From Pseudomonas putida (GTDB lineage: Bacteria; Pseudomonadota; Gammaproteobacteria; Pseudomonadales; Pseudomonadaceae), in NCBI RefSeq assembly GCF_001976065.1, contig NZ_MNAH01000010.1, positions 186,001-250,000 of the forward strand: DNA of 64,000 bases, written 5' to 3'. Positions 41,503 to 49,458 of this stretch are shown here, piece by piece. The notes beneath the pieces were generated by a model, which saw only the letters and a program-made list of their open reading frames with translations, had not been told where the DNA came from and ran no database searches. The translations under genes and the position numbers were made by a program. How positions within the stretch are numbered: the stretch's first letter is position 1; each line of letters begins with the position of its first letter.

Positions 41503-42831
41503 GTGAACCAGTCCACCCCCGTCACATGGCGAACGCACTACGCGCTGTTCGTGCTCGCCAGCATCTATGTGTTCAACTACATCGACCGTCAGTTGATGGC
41601 GATCCTGATCGAGCCTGTAAAGCTTGAGTTCGGCATTTCCGATACCGGCATCGGCTTGCTGTCGGGGGTGACCTTTGCAGTGTTCTACACCGTGTTCGGC
41701 TTTCCGCTGGGGCGCCTGTCGGACCGCATCGGGCGCAAGCCGGTGATCGCCTTCAGCTGCATCGCCTGGAGCCTGATGACCATGCTCTGCGGCATGGCCG
41801 GCAACTTCCTGACCCTGGTGCTGGCGCGGATTGGCGTGGCCGTGGGCGAAGCCGGCGGCACGGCGCCGTCGGTGGCGATGGTCTCGGATTTGTATCCGCC
41901 CAATCGCCGCTCCACAGCCCTGGCATTCCTGATGCTCGGCTCCAGCCTGGGAGCGGTTGTCGGCCTGGGGCTGGGCGGCTGGATCGCCCAACACCATGGC
42001 TGGCGCTACGCCTTCCTGTTGATCGGCGCTCCGGGCATTTTCCTCGGCCTGCTACTGCTGTTGACTGTGCGTACGCCCAAGCGGGTCGTACCGCTGAGCA
42101 GCGCCACATTGCAACAAGACGGCTGGCTCAAGACCCTCACTGAGCTGTTTCGCATGCCCTCGTTCCTGTGGCTGGTACTCACCGGTGGCGCGGCGGCGAT
42201 TGCCGGCTACGCCATTGGCACCTGGAGCCCGAGCTTCCTGATCCGTTCCCACGGTCTCAACATGCAACAGGCCGGATTCCTGGTCGGCGTGGTAGGCGGC
42301 GGTGGCGCGGCCATTGGCACCCTGGTCTGCGGCATGCTCACCGACCGCATGGCTCGGCGCGATGTCGGCTGGCAAATCGGCGTGCCGCTGCTGGGCACGC
42401 TGATCAGCATTCCCTTCGCTTTGGCGTACTTCCTCTGGCCCCAGGGCACGGCGTTCCATATCGGCAGCACTGCCGTACCGCAGGCGTTCCTGTTCTACAG
42501 CGCATTCGCCTTCTTTGGCGTGTGGTGGGCAACACCATGCCTGAGCGCCATTACCCACCTTTTCCCGGCGACCCGCCTGGCCCAGGCCACGGCGATTTTC
42601 GTCATGTCCATGACCCTCCTGGGCGTGGGCATCGGGCCGCTCTTCGTTGGCATGCTCAGCGACTTCTTCGTGCCAACCCTGGGCAGCGAGTCGTTGCGCT
42701 ACGCCCTGGCCTCATCGGTGTCGATGCTGGCGCTGGCCAGCGTGTTCCTGGCCCTGGCGCTGCCACGTTATCGGCAACAGATGAAGAACCCCGCTGCGCC
42801 CCTCGCGGCGATCCGGCCAGTGACTGCCTGA
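41503..42831 (+). CDS. MFS transporter (Spns/spinster-like)
   Basis: A 442-residue protein with about 12 membrane helices. The first is near 13-33 (YALFVLASIYVFNYIDRQ), motif A GRLSDRIGRKP is at about 70-80 and GEAGGTAPSVAMVSDLYPPNRR near 113-134. This subgroup is common beside steroid and aromatic degradation genes and would import a steroid acid or export an intermediate. It starts with GTG at 41503 behind GGGAG. It is monocistronic, with its own operator and a strong terminator. Confidence 0.87.
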   Translation: MNQSTPVTWRTHYALFVLASIYVFNYIDRQLMAILIEPVKLEFGISDTGIGLLSGVTFAVFYTVFGFPLGRLSDRIGRKPVIAFSCIAWSLMTMLCGMAGNFLTLVLARIGVAVGEAGGTAPSVAMVSDLYPPNRRSTALAFLMLGSSLGAVVGLGLGGWIAQHHGWRYAFLLIGAPGIFLGLLLLLTVRTPKRVVPLSSATLQQDGWLKTLTELFRMPSFLWLVLTGGAAAIAGYAIGTWSPSFLIRSHGLNMQQAGFLVGVVGGGGAAIGTLVCGMLTDRMARRDVGWQIGVPLLGTLISIPFALAYFLWPQGTAFHIGSTAVPQAFLFYSAFAFFGVWWATPCLSAITHLFPATRLAQATAIFVMSMTLLGVGIGPLFVGMLSDFFVPTLGSESLRYALASSVSMLALASVFLALALPRYRQQMKNPAAPLAAIRPVTA

Positions 42832-42851
42832 CCGCTTTCGCACATCACCAT

Positions 42852-42887
42852 GCCGCTGCAACCCTTGCCGGGTTGCAGCGGCTTTTT
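42852..42887 (+). terminator. Rho-independent terminator of the MFS gene
   Basis: The 13-bp stem GCCGCTGCAACCC (42852-42864) pairs perfectly with GGGTTGCAGCGGC (42870-42882) over a 5-nt loop, followed by TTTTT. Confidence 0.9.
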
Positions 42888-42932
42888 AATGGTTCTTCAT
42901 GCATTTGCGGGGAAACATGGATGACGCAATTC

Positions 42933-43047
42933 CTGTAGGAGCTTGCTGGCGATGCGCTGGCAAGCCAGCTCCCACAGTAGATCGGGTACGGCCGTGGGAG
43001 ATGGGTTGGCTGTCAGGCCGCCATCGCCAGCAAGCCGGCGCCTACAA
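42933..43047. repeat. REP cluster upstream of the NTF2-like gene
   Basis: Three to four arms of the GTAGGAGCTTGCTGGCGATG and GCCAGCTCCCACAG families alternate in orientation. They fill the space between the MFS terminator and the next gene, leaving little room for a promoter of that gene. Confidence 0.75.
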
Positions 43048-43061
43048 AAAAGAGGATCACC

Positions 43062-43496
43062 ATGAGCACCAGCGCCATACAGATCAGCAACCTGCTCTAC
43101 CGTTACGGCGAATACCTGGACAGCGGCCAACTGATTGAAGCGGCCGAGCTGTTCCGTCATGCCCGCATCAAGCTGCAAAGCCAGGAGACCTTCGCCGATC
43201 ACAGCGCCTTGCTGGGCATCTGGCAGCAACGGATCAAGCGCTACCCCTGCGGCACACCCCGCACCCGGCACATCATCAGTAATCCGATCATCGACCTCGA
43301 CGAGGCCGCAGGCACCGCGTCGGTTCGTTCCTGCTACACCGTGCTGCAAGCCACCGACACCCTGGCCCTGCAACCCATCGCCAGCGGACGCTACCTCGAT
43401 GAGTTCGTACAGATGGACGGGGTCTGGCGCTTCAGCTTTCGCGATTACTCGCACCTGGACATGATGGGGGACTTGAGCGCGCATCTGTCGATGTAG
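43062..43496 (+). CDS. Small SnoaL/NTF2-like protein
   Basis: 144 residues with the SnoaL_4-type pattern: an N-terminal helix ISNLLYRYGEYLDSG, AELFRHARIKLQSQ, strands TRHIISNPIIDLDEA and ASVRSCYTVLQAT, and WRFSFRDYSHLDMMGDLSAHL at the end. Family members include ring-hydroxylating dioxygenase beta-like folds and ketosteroid-isomerase-like enzymes. GAGG precedes the ATG. It stands alone between the MFS gene and cysQ. Its function is unknown; a small-molecule dehydratase or isomerase role is possible. Confidence 0.7.
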   Translation: MSTSAIQISNLLYRYGEYLDSGQLIEAAELFRHARIKLQSQETFADHSALLGIWQQRIKRYPCGTPRTRHIISNPIIDLDEAAGTASVRSCYTVLQATDTLALQPIASGRYLDEFVQMDGVWRFSFRDYSHLDMMGDLSAHLSM

Positions 43497-43513
43497 ATCA
43501 CGAAATCGCCAAC

Positions 43514-43548
43514 AAAAAGGGCCTGCTTCCATCCCCGGAAACAGGCCC
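43514..43548 (-). terminator. Terminator of cysQ (leftward)
   Basis: The stem GGGCCTG (43519-43525) and CAGGCCC (43542-43548) is followed, in the leftward direction, by five T (AAAAA at 43514-43518 on the plus strand). It ends cysQ, 20 bp after its stop. Confidence 0.75.
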
Positions 43549-43567
43549 GTGCGCAAGCGTGTGGGGT

Positions 43568-44332
43568 CTATAACCCGTGAGCGTAGAAATGCGGGTTGTC
43601 CAGGCCGGGCTTGCCGTAACGCAGCACATCGCCGCCAAGGATGCGGATCTGTCCACCGGCAGCCACCAGCACCGCATGCCCCGCGGCAATATCCCATTCC
43701 ATGGTGCGCCCCAGGCGCGGATAAAGGTCTGCCTCTGCGCAAGCGACCAGGCAGATTTTCAGCGACGAGCCGGCGCTTTTCAGTGACCGCACCTGGCGCC
43801 CGTCGAGGAATTTATCCAGCGCCTGGGCATCGCCATGGGAGCGACTGGCGACAACGTCCAAGCCTTCTTTCGCCGCTGCCCGGCAGTGGATGGGCTGGCG
43901 CTGCCCGGCCTGCTCGATAAAGGCGCCGCAACCACGGGCACCGGCGAACAGTCGCGCAAGCGCGGGCGCGAGCACCACCCCAAGCACTGGTTCAGCGTTA
44001 TCGATCAGGGCGATATTGACGGTGAACTCGCCATTGCGATTGATGAACTCCTTCGTCCCGTCAAGCGGGTCCACCAGCCAGAAACGCCTGCCGAACTCAG
44101 GCACCAAGCCGGCGGCGGCAGCCTCTTCCGATATCACCGGAATCTGCGGCGTGAGCGTCGCCAAGGCTTGAAGTATCAAGGCCTCGGCACTCTCATCAGC
44201 TTCGGTCACTGGCGACGCATCGTCCTTGCCGCGCACCTCGAAATCCGAACGGTACACCTCCAGCACCAGCTCACCTGCCTGGCGGGCAATACCGATGACG
44301 TCTTCAAGCAGAACAGTCATTGACTCGTTCAT
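43568..44332 (-). CDS. cysQ: CysQ-like 3'(2'),5'-bisphosphate nucleotidase
   Basis: A 254-residue inositol-monophosphatase-fold enzyme. SPVTEADESAE is near 40-50, ISEE near 67-70, the metal motif DPLDGTKEF near 88-96 and EWDIAAGHAVL near 212-222. CysQ removes the 3'-phosphate of PAP, the by-product of sulfotransferases and PAPS reductase. It lies divergently from the cysD-cysNC-sulfotransferase operon and completes a PAPS cycle. Plain inositol phosphatase is the main alternative. AGGAG precedes the ATG. Confidence 0.88.
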   Translation of the reverse strand: MNESMTVLLEDVIGIARQAGELVLEVYRSDFEVRGKDDASPVTEADESAEALILQALATLTPQIPVISEEAAAAGLVPEFGRRFWLVDPLDGTKEFINRNGEFTVNIALIDNAEPVLGVVLAPALARLFAGARGCGAFIEQAGQRQPIHCRAAAKEGLDVVASRSHGDAQALDKFLDGRQVRSLKSAGSSLKICLVACAEADLYPRLGRTMEWDIAAGHAVLVAAGGQIRILGGDVLRYGKPGLDNPHFYAHGL

Positions 44333-44359
44333 GGCAACTCTCCTGTTTTTTGTTCTTCA

Positions 44360-44377
44360 CATGGTCCATTCGGCCTA
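44360..44377 (-). promoter_or_regulatory. Possible degenerate dyad near cysQ and cysD
   Basis: Read leftward: TAGGCCGAATGGACCATG, with four differences from the defined bases of TAGTCnnnnCGGACGATG. It lies 27 bp before cysQ and 81 bp before the fused cysD start, in the divergent promoter region. Too weak to be certain. Confidence 0.3.
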
Positions 44378-44458
44378 TGCGCGATTTTGCGGATCCGGGA
44401 ACAGTACAGGCATCCACTCCAACGCCACCGCGCAAATGGATGTTTAACAGGAGCTCCC

Positions 44459-46363
44459 GTGTCCCACGGCAATCAGCTGTCCGTTGCACAGATCAACACG
44501 CTTCGCCTGCGCGCCGTGAAGTTGCGCATCGCCGGCAGCACGCTCAAGGCCATCAGCCAGGACACCGGACTCTCCTCGCCGACCATCATCGCTGCCTACA
44601 AGGCGTGGCAAGCCGGCGGCTGGAAGGCGGTACCCGTGCGCGAACGCGGGCGCAAGCAAGGCGAAGGCCGCAGCCTGTCCGCCGAACAGGAGCAGAACAT
44701 CTACCAGCTGTTGGTCAGCACGCCGCCGGAACGGCACCAGTTACCGTTCCTGCTCTGGCACCTGGAAGCGATGCAGGCACTGGTCAAGCGCCTGCACGAC
44801 ATCGACTTGCCCGAGCGCACCGCCACCCATTATCTGCAACGCTGGCAGCTCAATGCCGAGCGCCCGGCCAAGCGTGTCGCCCATGCTTGCCTGGCGGTAC
44901 AGCGCTGGTATCGCAGCACCTACCGGGACATCCTCGAACAGGCGCGTACGCAGAATGGCGAGATCCACTGGATCGATGACTACGGTGCCCGTAACGATCA
45001 GGGCAAGCTCAGTCACGGGGTACTGCGCGCGGTCAGCAATCGCGGCAAGGTGCTCTGGCTGCCTTACGAAGACGGCTTGCGCGCGCCCCACCTGCAAGCC
45101 TTCTTCGACCGCCTGCATCACTCGGCCGAACGCAAAGTGTTTGCCCTGCTCTCGGGCATGCACTGGCAACGCGCCGCGACCTTCATCACCTGGGCCGGCG
45201 AACGCGCTGAGCGGCTGCAGCTGTTTCATCTGCCCGAAGCCAGCGCAATGCTCAGCGGCGCCCGCGAACTGGCGACCCAGATCGGTCAGCAAGCCGCTCA
45301 TGTCAGCCCTGACGATGTGCCTGCCGCGGTCGCCACCACCCTGCCCCGCGACCCCATGCTGCAGATGCTGCGCCAGATGTTAAAACATCAAGTCGCGCAA
45401 AAGTCCGAATCGCAGCGGTTGTACGTTGATAAACGACAACAACAAAAAGCGAGAGGCAAATCTATGACGCTTACCCATCTGCAACGACTGGAGGCCGAAA
45501 GCATCCAGGCAATGCGCGAGGTTGTCGCCGAATCGGACAACCCGGTCATGCTCTACTCCATCGGCAAGGACAGTGCGGTCATGCTGCACCTGGCCATGAA
45601 GGCCTTCTACCCGGCCAAGCCGCCCTTCCCTTTGCTGCACGTCGACACCACCTGGAAGTTCCAGGAGATGTATCGCTTCCGCGATCAGATGGTGGCCAAG
45701 CTCAACGTCGACCTGCTGACCCACACCAACCCCGAAGGCATTGAAATGGGCATCAGCCCGTTCAAGCACGGGTCGCAGATCCACACCGACATCATGAAGA
45801 CCGAGGGACTGAAACAGGCGCTCGATCACTACGGTTTCGACGCGGCCTTCGGCGGCGCACGCCGCGACGAAGAAAAATCACGGGCCAAGGAGCGGATTTT
45901 CTCCTTCCGCTCCGACCAGCACCGCTGGGACCCGAAGAACCAGCGCCCGGAGCTCTGGCACCTGTACAACACGCGTAAACACAAGGGCGAGTCGATCCGC
46001 GTGTTCCCCCTGTCGAACTGGACCGAGCTGGACATCTGGCAATACATCTACCTGGAAAACATCCCGATCGTGCCGCTGTATTTCGCCGCGCCGCGCCCGG
46101 TGGTGGAGCGTGACGGGATGCTGATCATGGTCGATGACGCCCGCATGCCGCTGAACCCGGGTGAAGTGCCGATGATGCGCAACGTGCGCTTTCGCACATT
46201 GGGTTGCTACCCGCTGACCGGTGCCGTCGAGTCCGAAGCCGACACCCTGCCCAAGATCATTCAGGAAATGCTCCTGACCCGCACGTCCGAGCGTCAGGGG
46301 CGAATGATCGACCACGACGCGTCCGCATCAATGGAGAAGAAAAAACAAGAGGGGTATTTCTGA
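44459..46363 (+). CDS. Decayed IS630-type transposase domain fused in frame to CysD
   Basis: One 634-codon frame with no stop. Residues 1-335 resemble IS630 transposases: a helix-turn-helix (LRIAGSTLKAISQDTGLSS, about 22-40), then a DDE-like fold. Only the first acidic pair (DD at 173-174, IDDYGARND) is kept. The second Asp (normally in a DN-H motif) is lost in LSGMHW at 231-236, and LPEASAMLSGARE at 258-270 replaces LPPYSPxLNPIE. Residues 336-634 are complete CysD. It starts with GTG at 44459 behind AGGAG, so the N-terminal part is meant to be translated. Whether the product is a fusion or mainly CysD from its internal start is open. No transposon ends were seen. Confidence 0.72.
   Translation: MSHGNQLSVAQINTLRLRAVKLRIAGSTLKAISQDTGLSSPTIIAAYKAWQAGGWKAVPVRERGRKQGEGRSLSAEQEQNIYQLLVSTPPERHQLPFLLWHLEAMQALVKRLHDIDLPERTATHYLQRWQLNAERPAKRVAHACLAVQRWYRSTYRDILEQARTQNGEIHWIDDYGARNDQGKLSHGVLRAVSNRGKVLWLPYEDGLRAPHLQAFFDRLHHSAERKVFALLSGMHWQRAATFITWAGERAERLQLFHLPEASAMLSGARELATQIGQQAAHVSPDDVPAAVATTLPRDPMLQMLRQMLKHQVAQKSESQRLYVDKRQQQKARGKSMTLTHLQRLEAESIQAMREVVAESDNPVMLYSIGKDSAVMLHLAMKAFYPAKPPFPLLHVDTTWKFQEMYRFRDQMVAKLNVDLLTHTNPEGIEMGISPFKHGSQIHTDIMKTEGLKQALDHYGFDAAFGGARRDEEKSRAKERIFSFRSDQHRWDPKNQRPELWHLYNTRKHKGESIRVFPLSNWTELDIWQYIYLENIPIVPLYFAAPRPVVERDGMLIMVDDARMPLNPGEVPMMRNVRFRTLGCYPLTGAVESEADTLPKIIQEMLLTRTSERQGRMIDHDASASMEKKKQEGYF
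45464..46363 (+). CDS. cysD: CysD: sulfate adenylyltransferase small subunit (internal start)
   Basis: 299 residues, close to the usual 300-305. The PP-loop SIGKDS is at 32-37, and PLLHVDTTWKFQEM, FGGARRDEEKSRAKER (near 127-142) and ELWHLYNTR follow as in CysD. The ATG at 45464 has its own GAGAGG site 7 nt upstream and gives the normal N-terminus MTLTHLQRLE, so free CysD should be made even though the same frame continues upstream into a transposase-like domain. With CysN it forms ATP sulfurylase, making APS. It overlaps cysNC by one base (TGATG). Confidence 0.9.
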   Translation: MTLTHLQRLEAESIQAMREVVAESDNPVMLYSIGKDSAVMLHLAMKAFYPAKPPFPLLHVDTTWKFQEMYRFRDQMVAKLNVDLLTHTNPEGIEMGISPFKHGSQIHTDIMKTEGLKQALDHYGFDAAFGGARRDEEKSRAKERIFSFRSDQHRWDPKNQRPELWHLYNTRKHKGESIRVFPLSNWTELDIWQYIYLENIPIVPLYFAAPRPVVERDGMLIMVDDARMPLNPGEVPMMRNVRFRTLGCYPLTGAVESEADTLPKIIQEMLLTRTSERQGRMIDHDASASMEKKKQEGYF

Positions 46364-48276
46364 TGGCACACGTATCCGACCTGATTGCCGAGGATATCGG
46401 GCAATACCTCAAGTCCCACGAGCACAAGAGCCTGCTGCGCTTCATCACCTGCGGCAGCGTCGACGATGGCAAGAGCACGCTGATCGGACGCCTGCTCTAC
46501 GATTCGAAAATGCTCTTCGAAGACCAGATGGAAGCGCTGGAGGCCGACTCGAAAAAAGACGGCACCCAGGGTGGCGAACTGGACTTCGCGCTGTTGGTGG
46601 ACGGCCTGGCCGCCGAGCGCGAACAAGGCATCACCATCGACGTGGCCTACCGTTTTTTCTCCACGGAATTGCGTAAGTTCATCGTTGCCGATACCCCGGG
46701 CCATGAGCAGTACACCCGCAACATGGTGACCGGTGCCTCCACCGCCGACGTGGCCGTGGTGATGATCGACGCCCGCCGCGGCGTGCTGACCCAGTCCAGG
46801 CGTCACAGCTACCTGGCTTCGCTGATCGGCATTCGCAAGGTGGTCCTGGCCGTCAACAAGATGGACTTGATGGACTACTCGGAGAAAGTCTTCAACGCCA
46901 TCGTCGATGACTACCGCGCTTTCGCCAAACAGATCAATCTTCACGATGTCACCGCGATCCCGATGTCCGCGCTGCGCGGTGAGAACATCACCGAGCAGAG
47001 CGAGCACATGCCCTGGTACCGCGGCACCACGCTGATGGGCTACCTGGAAACCGTCGAGATCGACGAGGCGCACCAGCAGAAACTGGCGTTCCGCATGCCG
47101 GTGCAGTGGGTCAACCGCCCCAACCTCGATTTCCGTGGATTCACCGGCACCATCGCCAGCGGCATGATTCGTCCCGGCGACCGCGTGCGGGTATTGCCGG
47201 CCGGACAAGAGAGCCGGATCTCGCGCATCGTCACCCTCGATGGCGACCTGCAACAGGCCGTGGCCGGCCAGTCCATCACCCTGACCCTGACCGACGAAGT
47301 CGATTGCAGCCGTGGCGATGTCCTGTCCACCGCAGAAGAGCCGGCCAGCGTCGCTGACCAGTTCCAGGTCAGCCTGATCTGGATGCACGAGCAGGCCATG
47401 CTCGCCGGCCGCCCCTACCTGATGAAGATCGGCGGCAAGACGTTGCCGGTCACCCTGGCGGTGCCCAAGTACAAGATCAACGTCAACACCATGGAACACC
47501 TGGCGGCCAAGGAACTGGCGCTGAACGAGATTGGCGTGTGCAACCTCTTCACCAGCCAGCCGATCGCGTTCGATCCCTACAAGGACAACCGCGAAACCGG
47601 CAGCTTCATCCTCATCGACCGCCTGACCAACGCCACCGTCGGCGCCGGCCTGATCGAGTTCTCCCTGCGCCGTTCGCAGAACATCCATATGCAGCACGTG
47701 GACGTGAACAAGAAGGCACGCGCCGAACAGATGGGCCAGCAGCCGGTGCTGCTGTGGTTCACCGGGTTGTCGGGCGCCGGCAAGTCGGCCATCGCCAACC
47801 TGCTGGAAACCCGCCTGTATGCCCGCGGCCGCCATACCTACCTGCTCGACGGCGACAATGTGCGTCACGGCTTGAACCGCGACCTGGGCTTCACCGACGC
47901 CGACCGGGTCGAGAACATCCGCCGGGTGGCCGAGGTGTCCAAGTTGTTCGTCGATGCCGGGATGATCGTGCTGACCGCCTTCATTTCGCCGTTCCGCTCC
48001 GAGCGCGAGATGGCGCGCGGGCTGCTGCAGGAAGGCGAGTTCATCGAGATCTTCGTCGACACGCCGCTGGCCGTGGCCGAGGAACGCGACCCCAAGGGCC
48101 TGTACAAGAAAGTCCGCCGCGGCGAGTTGAAAAACTTCACCGGCATCGACTCGCCTTATGAGGTGCCGACCAGGCCGGACATCCATATCCAGACCAGCAA
48201 GCTGACGCCGGAAGGTGCCGTGGACCGGATCATCGAGGTGCTGACCGAGCGCGGTTTCATCGGCCAGGAACGCTAG
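46363..48276 (+). CDS. cysNC: CysNC: ATP sulfurylase GTPase subunit fused to APS kinase
   Basis: A 637-residue bifunctional protein. The CysN GTPase has GSVDDGKST (31-39), DTPGHEQYT and NKMD; an EF-Tu-like barrel follows; the APS kinase domain starts near 460 with P-loop GLSGAGKS (468-475), LLDGDNVRHGLN near 494-505 and FISPFRSERE near 542-551. It drives APS synthesis and then phosphorylates APS to PAPS. Because the next genes include a sulfotransferase, this copy is likely a dedicated PAPS supply and not the housekeeping assimilation copy, which is usually elsewhere in Pseudomonas. The start at 46363 overlaps the cysD stop. Confidence 0.93.
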   Translation: MAHVSDLIAEDIGQYLKSHEHKSLLRFITCGSVDDGKSTLIGRLLYDSKMLFEDQMEALEADSKKDGTQGGELDFALLVDGLAAEREQGITIDVAYRFFSTELRKFIVADTPGHEQYTRNMVTGASTADVAVVMIDARRGVLTQSRRHSYLASLIGIRKVVLAVNKMDLMDYSEKVFNAIVDDYRAFAKQINLHDVTAIPMSALRGENITEQSEHMPWYRGTTLMGYLETVEIDEAHQQKLAFRMPVQWVNRPNLDFRGFTGTIASGMIRPGDRVRVLPAGQESRISRIVTLDGDLQQAVAGQSITLTLTDEVDCSRGDVLSTAEEPASVADQFQVSLIWMHEQAMLAGRPYLMKIGGKTLPVTLAVPKYKINVNTMEHLAAKELALNEIGVCNLFTSQPIAFDPYKDNRETGSFILIDRLTNATVGAGLIEFSLRRSQNIHMQHVDVNKKARAEQMGQQPVLLWFTGLSGAGKSAIANLLETRLYARGRHTYLLDGDNVRHGLNRDLGFTDADRVENIRRVAEVSKLFVDAGMIVLTAFISPFRSEREMARGLLQEGEFIEIFVDTPLAVAEERDPKGLYKKVRRGELKNFTGIDSPYEVPTRPDIHIQTSKLTPEGAVDRIIEVLTERGFIGQER

Positions 48277-48345
48277 CCCCGACGCCCGGCTCACGCCTCT
48301 GCGCAGGCGCTCGAGCCGGGCTCACCCCATCAAGAGAGTCCAACA

Positions 48346-49458
48346 ATGACAATCAGCTCTATTGACGAACAACAGCTGTCGAGTGGCCAGACCTGGGCCA
48401 CGTTCTGCGATCACCTCAAGCGCTGCGGGGAGCAGATTCTGCGCCCCGAAGCGCCCGCGGATGCGGCCACCCGCGCCGAAGGTTTCCGCTACCTCACACG
48501 CCTGCTGCGCATCGGCCTGGAAATGCACATCGAATTTGCCGACCCGGCGTTTCCCAGTTTCTTCAAGACCTCCCACGAGACCGCAAAGATCGGTGCCGAC
48601 AACCCGGACAACCTCTACGAGTACTCGCGCCTGGACGGCTCGCTGGACTATCGCATCAAAGGCCAGCGCGGCAGCGTCGCCTACCTGAGCTTTGGCACCC
48701 AGAAAGGCGGTTATGAAACCGACGGCACCCTGATCCAGACCGGGTTCATCGACGCCAGCGAGCTACAAGTCGATGACCAGGGCAATTTCGACATCATCCT
48801 CAGCCGCGAACCGCAAGCGGGCAACTGGCTGAAAATGGAAGGCGCGACCAACGCCTTGATCGTGCGCCAGACCTTTCTTGACCGGCGCTGCGAAGTGCCG
48901 GCCAAGTTGAGCATCGAGCGAATCGGCACCGATGCCAAGCCACAGGCCCTTGACCCGGTGACCTTCCAGCAAGGCCTGGCGCGGGTCGCTAGTTTCGTCG
49001 AGAACACCGCCCGGCTGTTCGCCGACTGGAGTCAAAGCTACCTGCCCCACAGCAATCAGTTGCCCCCCGCCAACCAGGCACTCTGCCAATCGGTGGGCGG
49101 CGATCCGAATATTTTCTACTACCACTCGCACTGGGCGCTCGCCGAGGACGAGGCGCTGGTGATTCACATCGATAAGGTGCCGGACTGCGACTTCTGGAAC
49201 TTGCAGATCAACAATTACTGGATGGAGTCGCTGGACTACCGCTACCACCAGATCTGCTTGAACAAGCACCAGGCCCGCTACGACGACAACGGCGGCGTGA
49301 CGCTGGTACTCAGTGAGCGGGACCCCGGGGTGAGCAACTGGCTGCAAACCGCCGGCGTCCGCCAAGGCACGCTCTGCCTGCGCTGGGTCGGTGCCCAGGA
49401 GCAATGCCACCCCACCACTCACGTGGTTAACGTCGCTGCCGTCGTGGAGGCCCTATGA
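48346..49458 (+). CDS. DUF1214-domain protein of unknown function
   Basis: 370 residues, cytoplasmic by lack of a signal peptide. The C-terminal third (about 250-365) has the DUF1214 pattern: FYYHSHWALAEDEALVIHI, DCDFWNLQINNYWMESLDYR, LVLSERDPGVSNWLQTAG and LCLRWVG. DUF1214/DUF1254 proteins have no settled activity. A DUF1214-sulfotransferase-SDR grouping is recalled from the mycobacterial cholesterol region (Rv3529c-Rv3531c) and should be checked. It overlaps the sulfotransferase start by 4 bp (ATGA), so the two are coupled. GAGAG precedes the ATG. Confidence 0.75.
   Translation: MTISSIDEQQLSSGQTWATFCDHLKRCGEQILRPEAPADAATRAEGFRYLTRLLRIGLEMHIEFADPAFPSFFKTSHETAKIGADNPDNLYEYSRLDGSLDYRIKGQRGSVAYLSFGTQKGGYETDGTLIQTGFIDASELQVDDQGNFDIILSREPQAGNWLKMEGATNALIVRQTFLDRRCEVPAKLSIERIGTDAKPQALDPVTFQQGLARVASFVENTARLFADWSQSYLPHSNQLPPANQALCQSVGGDPNIFYYHSHWALAEDEALVIHIDKVPDCDFWNLQINNYWMESLDYRYHQICLNKHQARYDDNGGVTLVLSERDPGVSNWLQTAGVRQGTLCLRWVGAQEQCHPTTHVVNVAAVVEAL

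Noticed and set aside
44459..45463. Active IS630 insertion sequence
   Set aside because: Catalytic positions are lost, no terminal inverted repeats or TA duplications were found, and the frame runs into cysD without a stop.
46294..48294. 666-codon minus-strand frame opposite cysNC
   Set aside because: It is the antisense shadow of cysNC; the composition is typical of reverse-frame high-GC translation.
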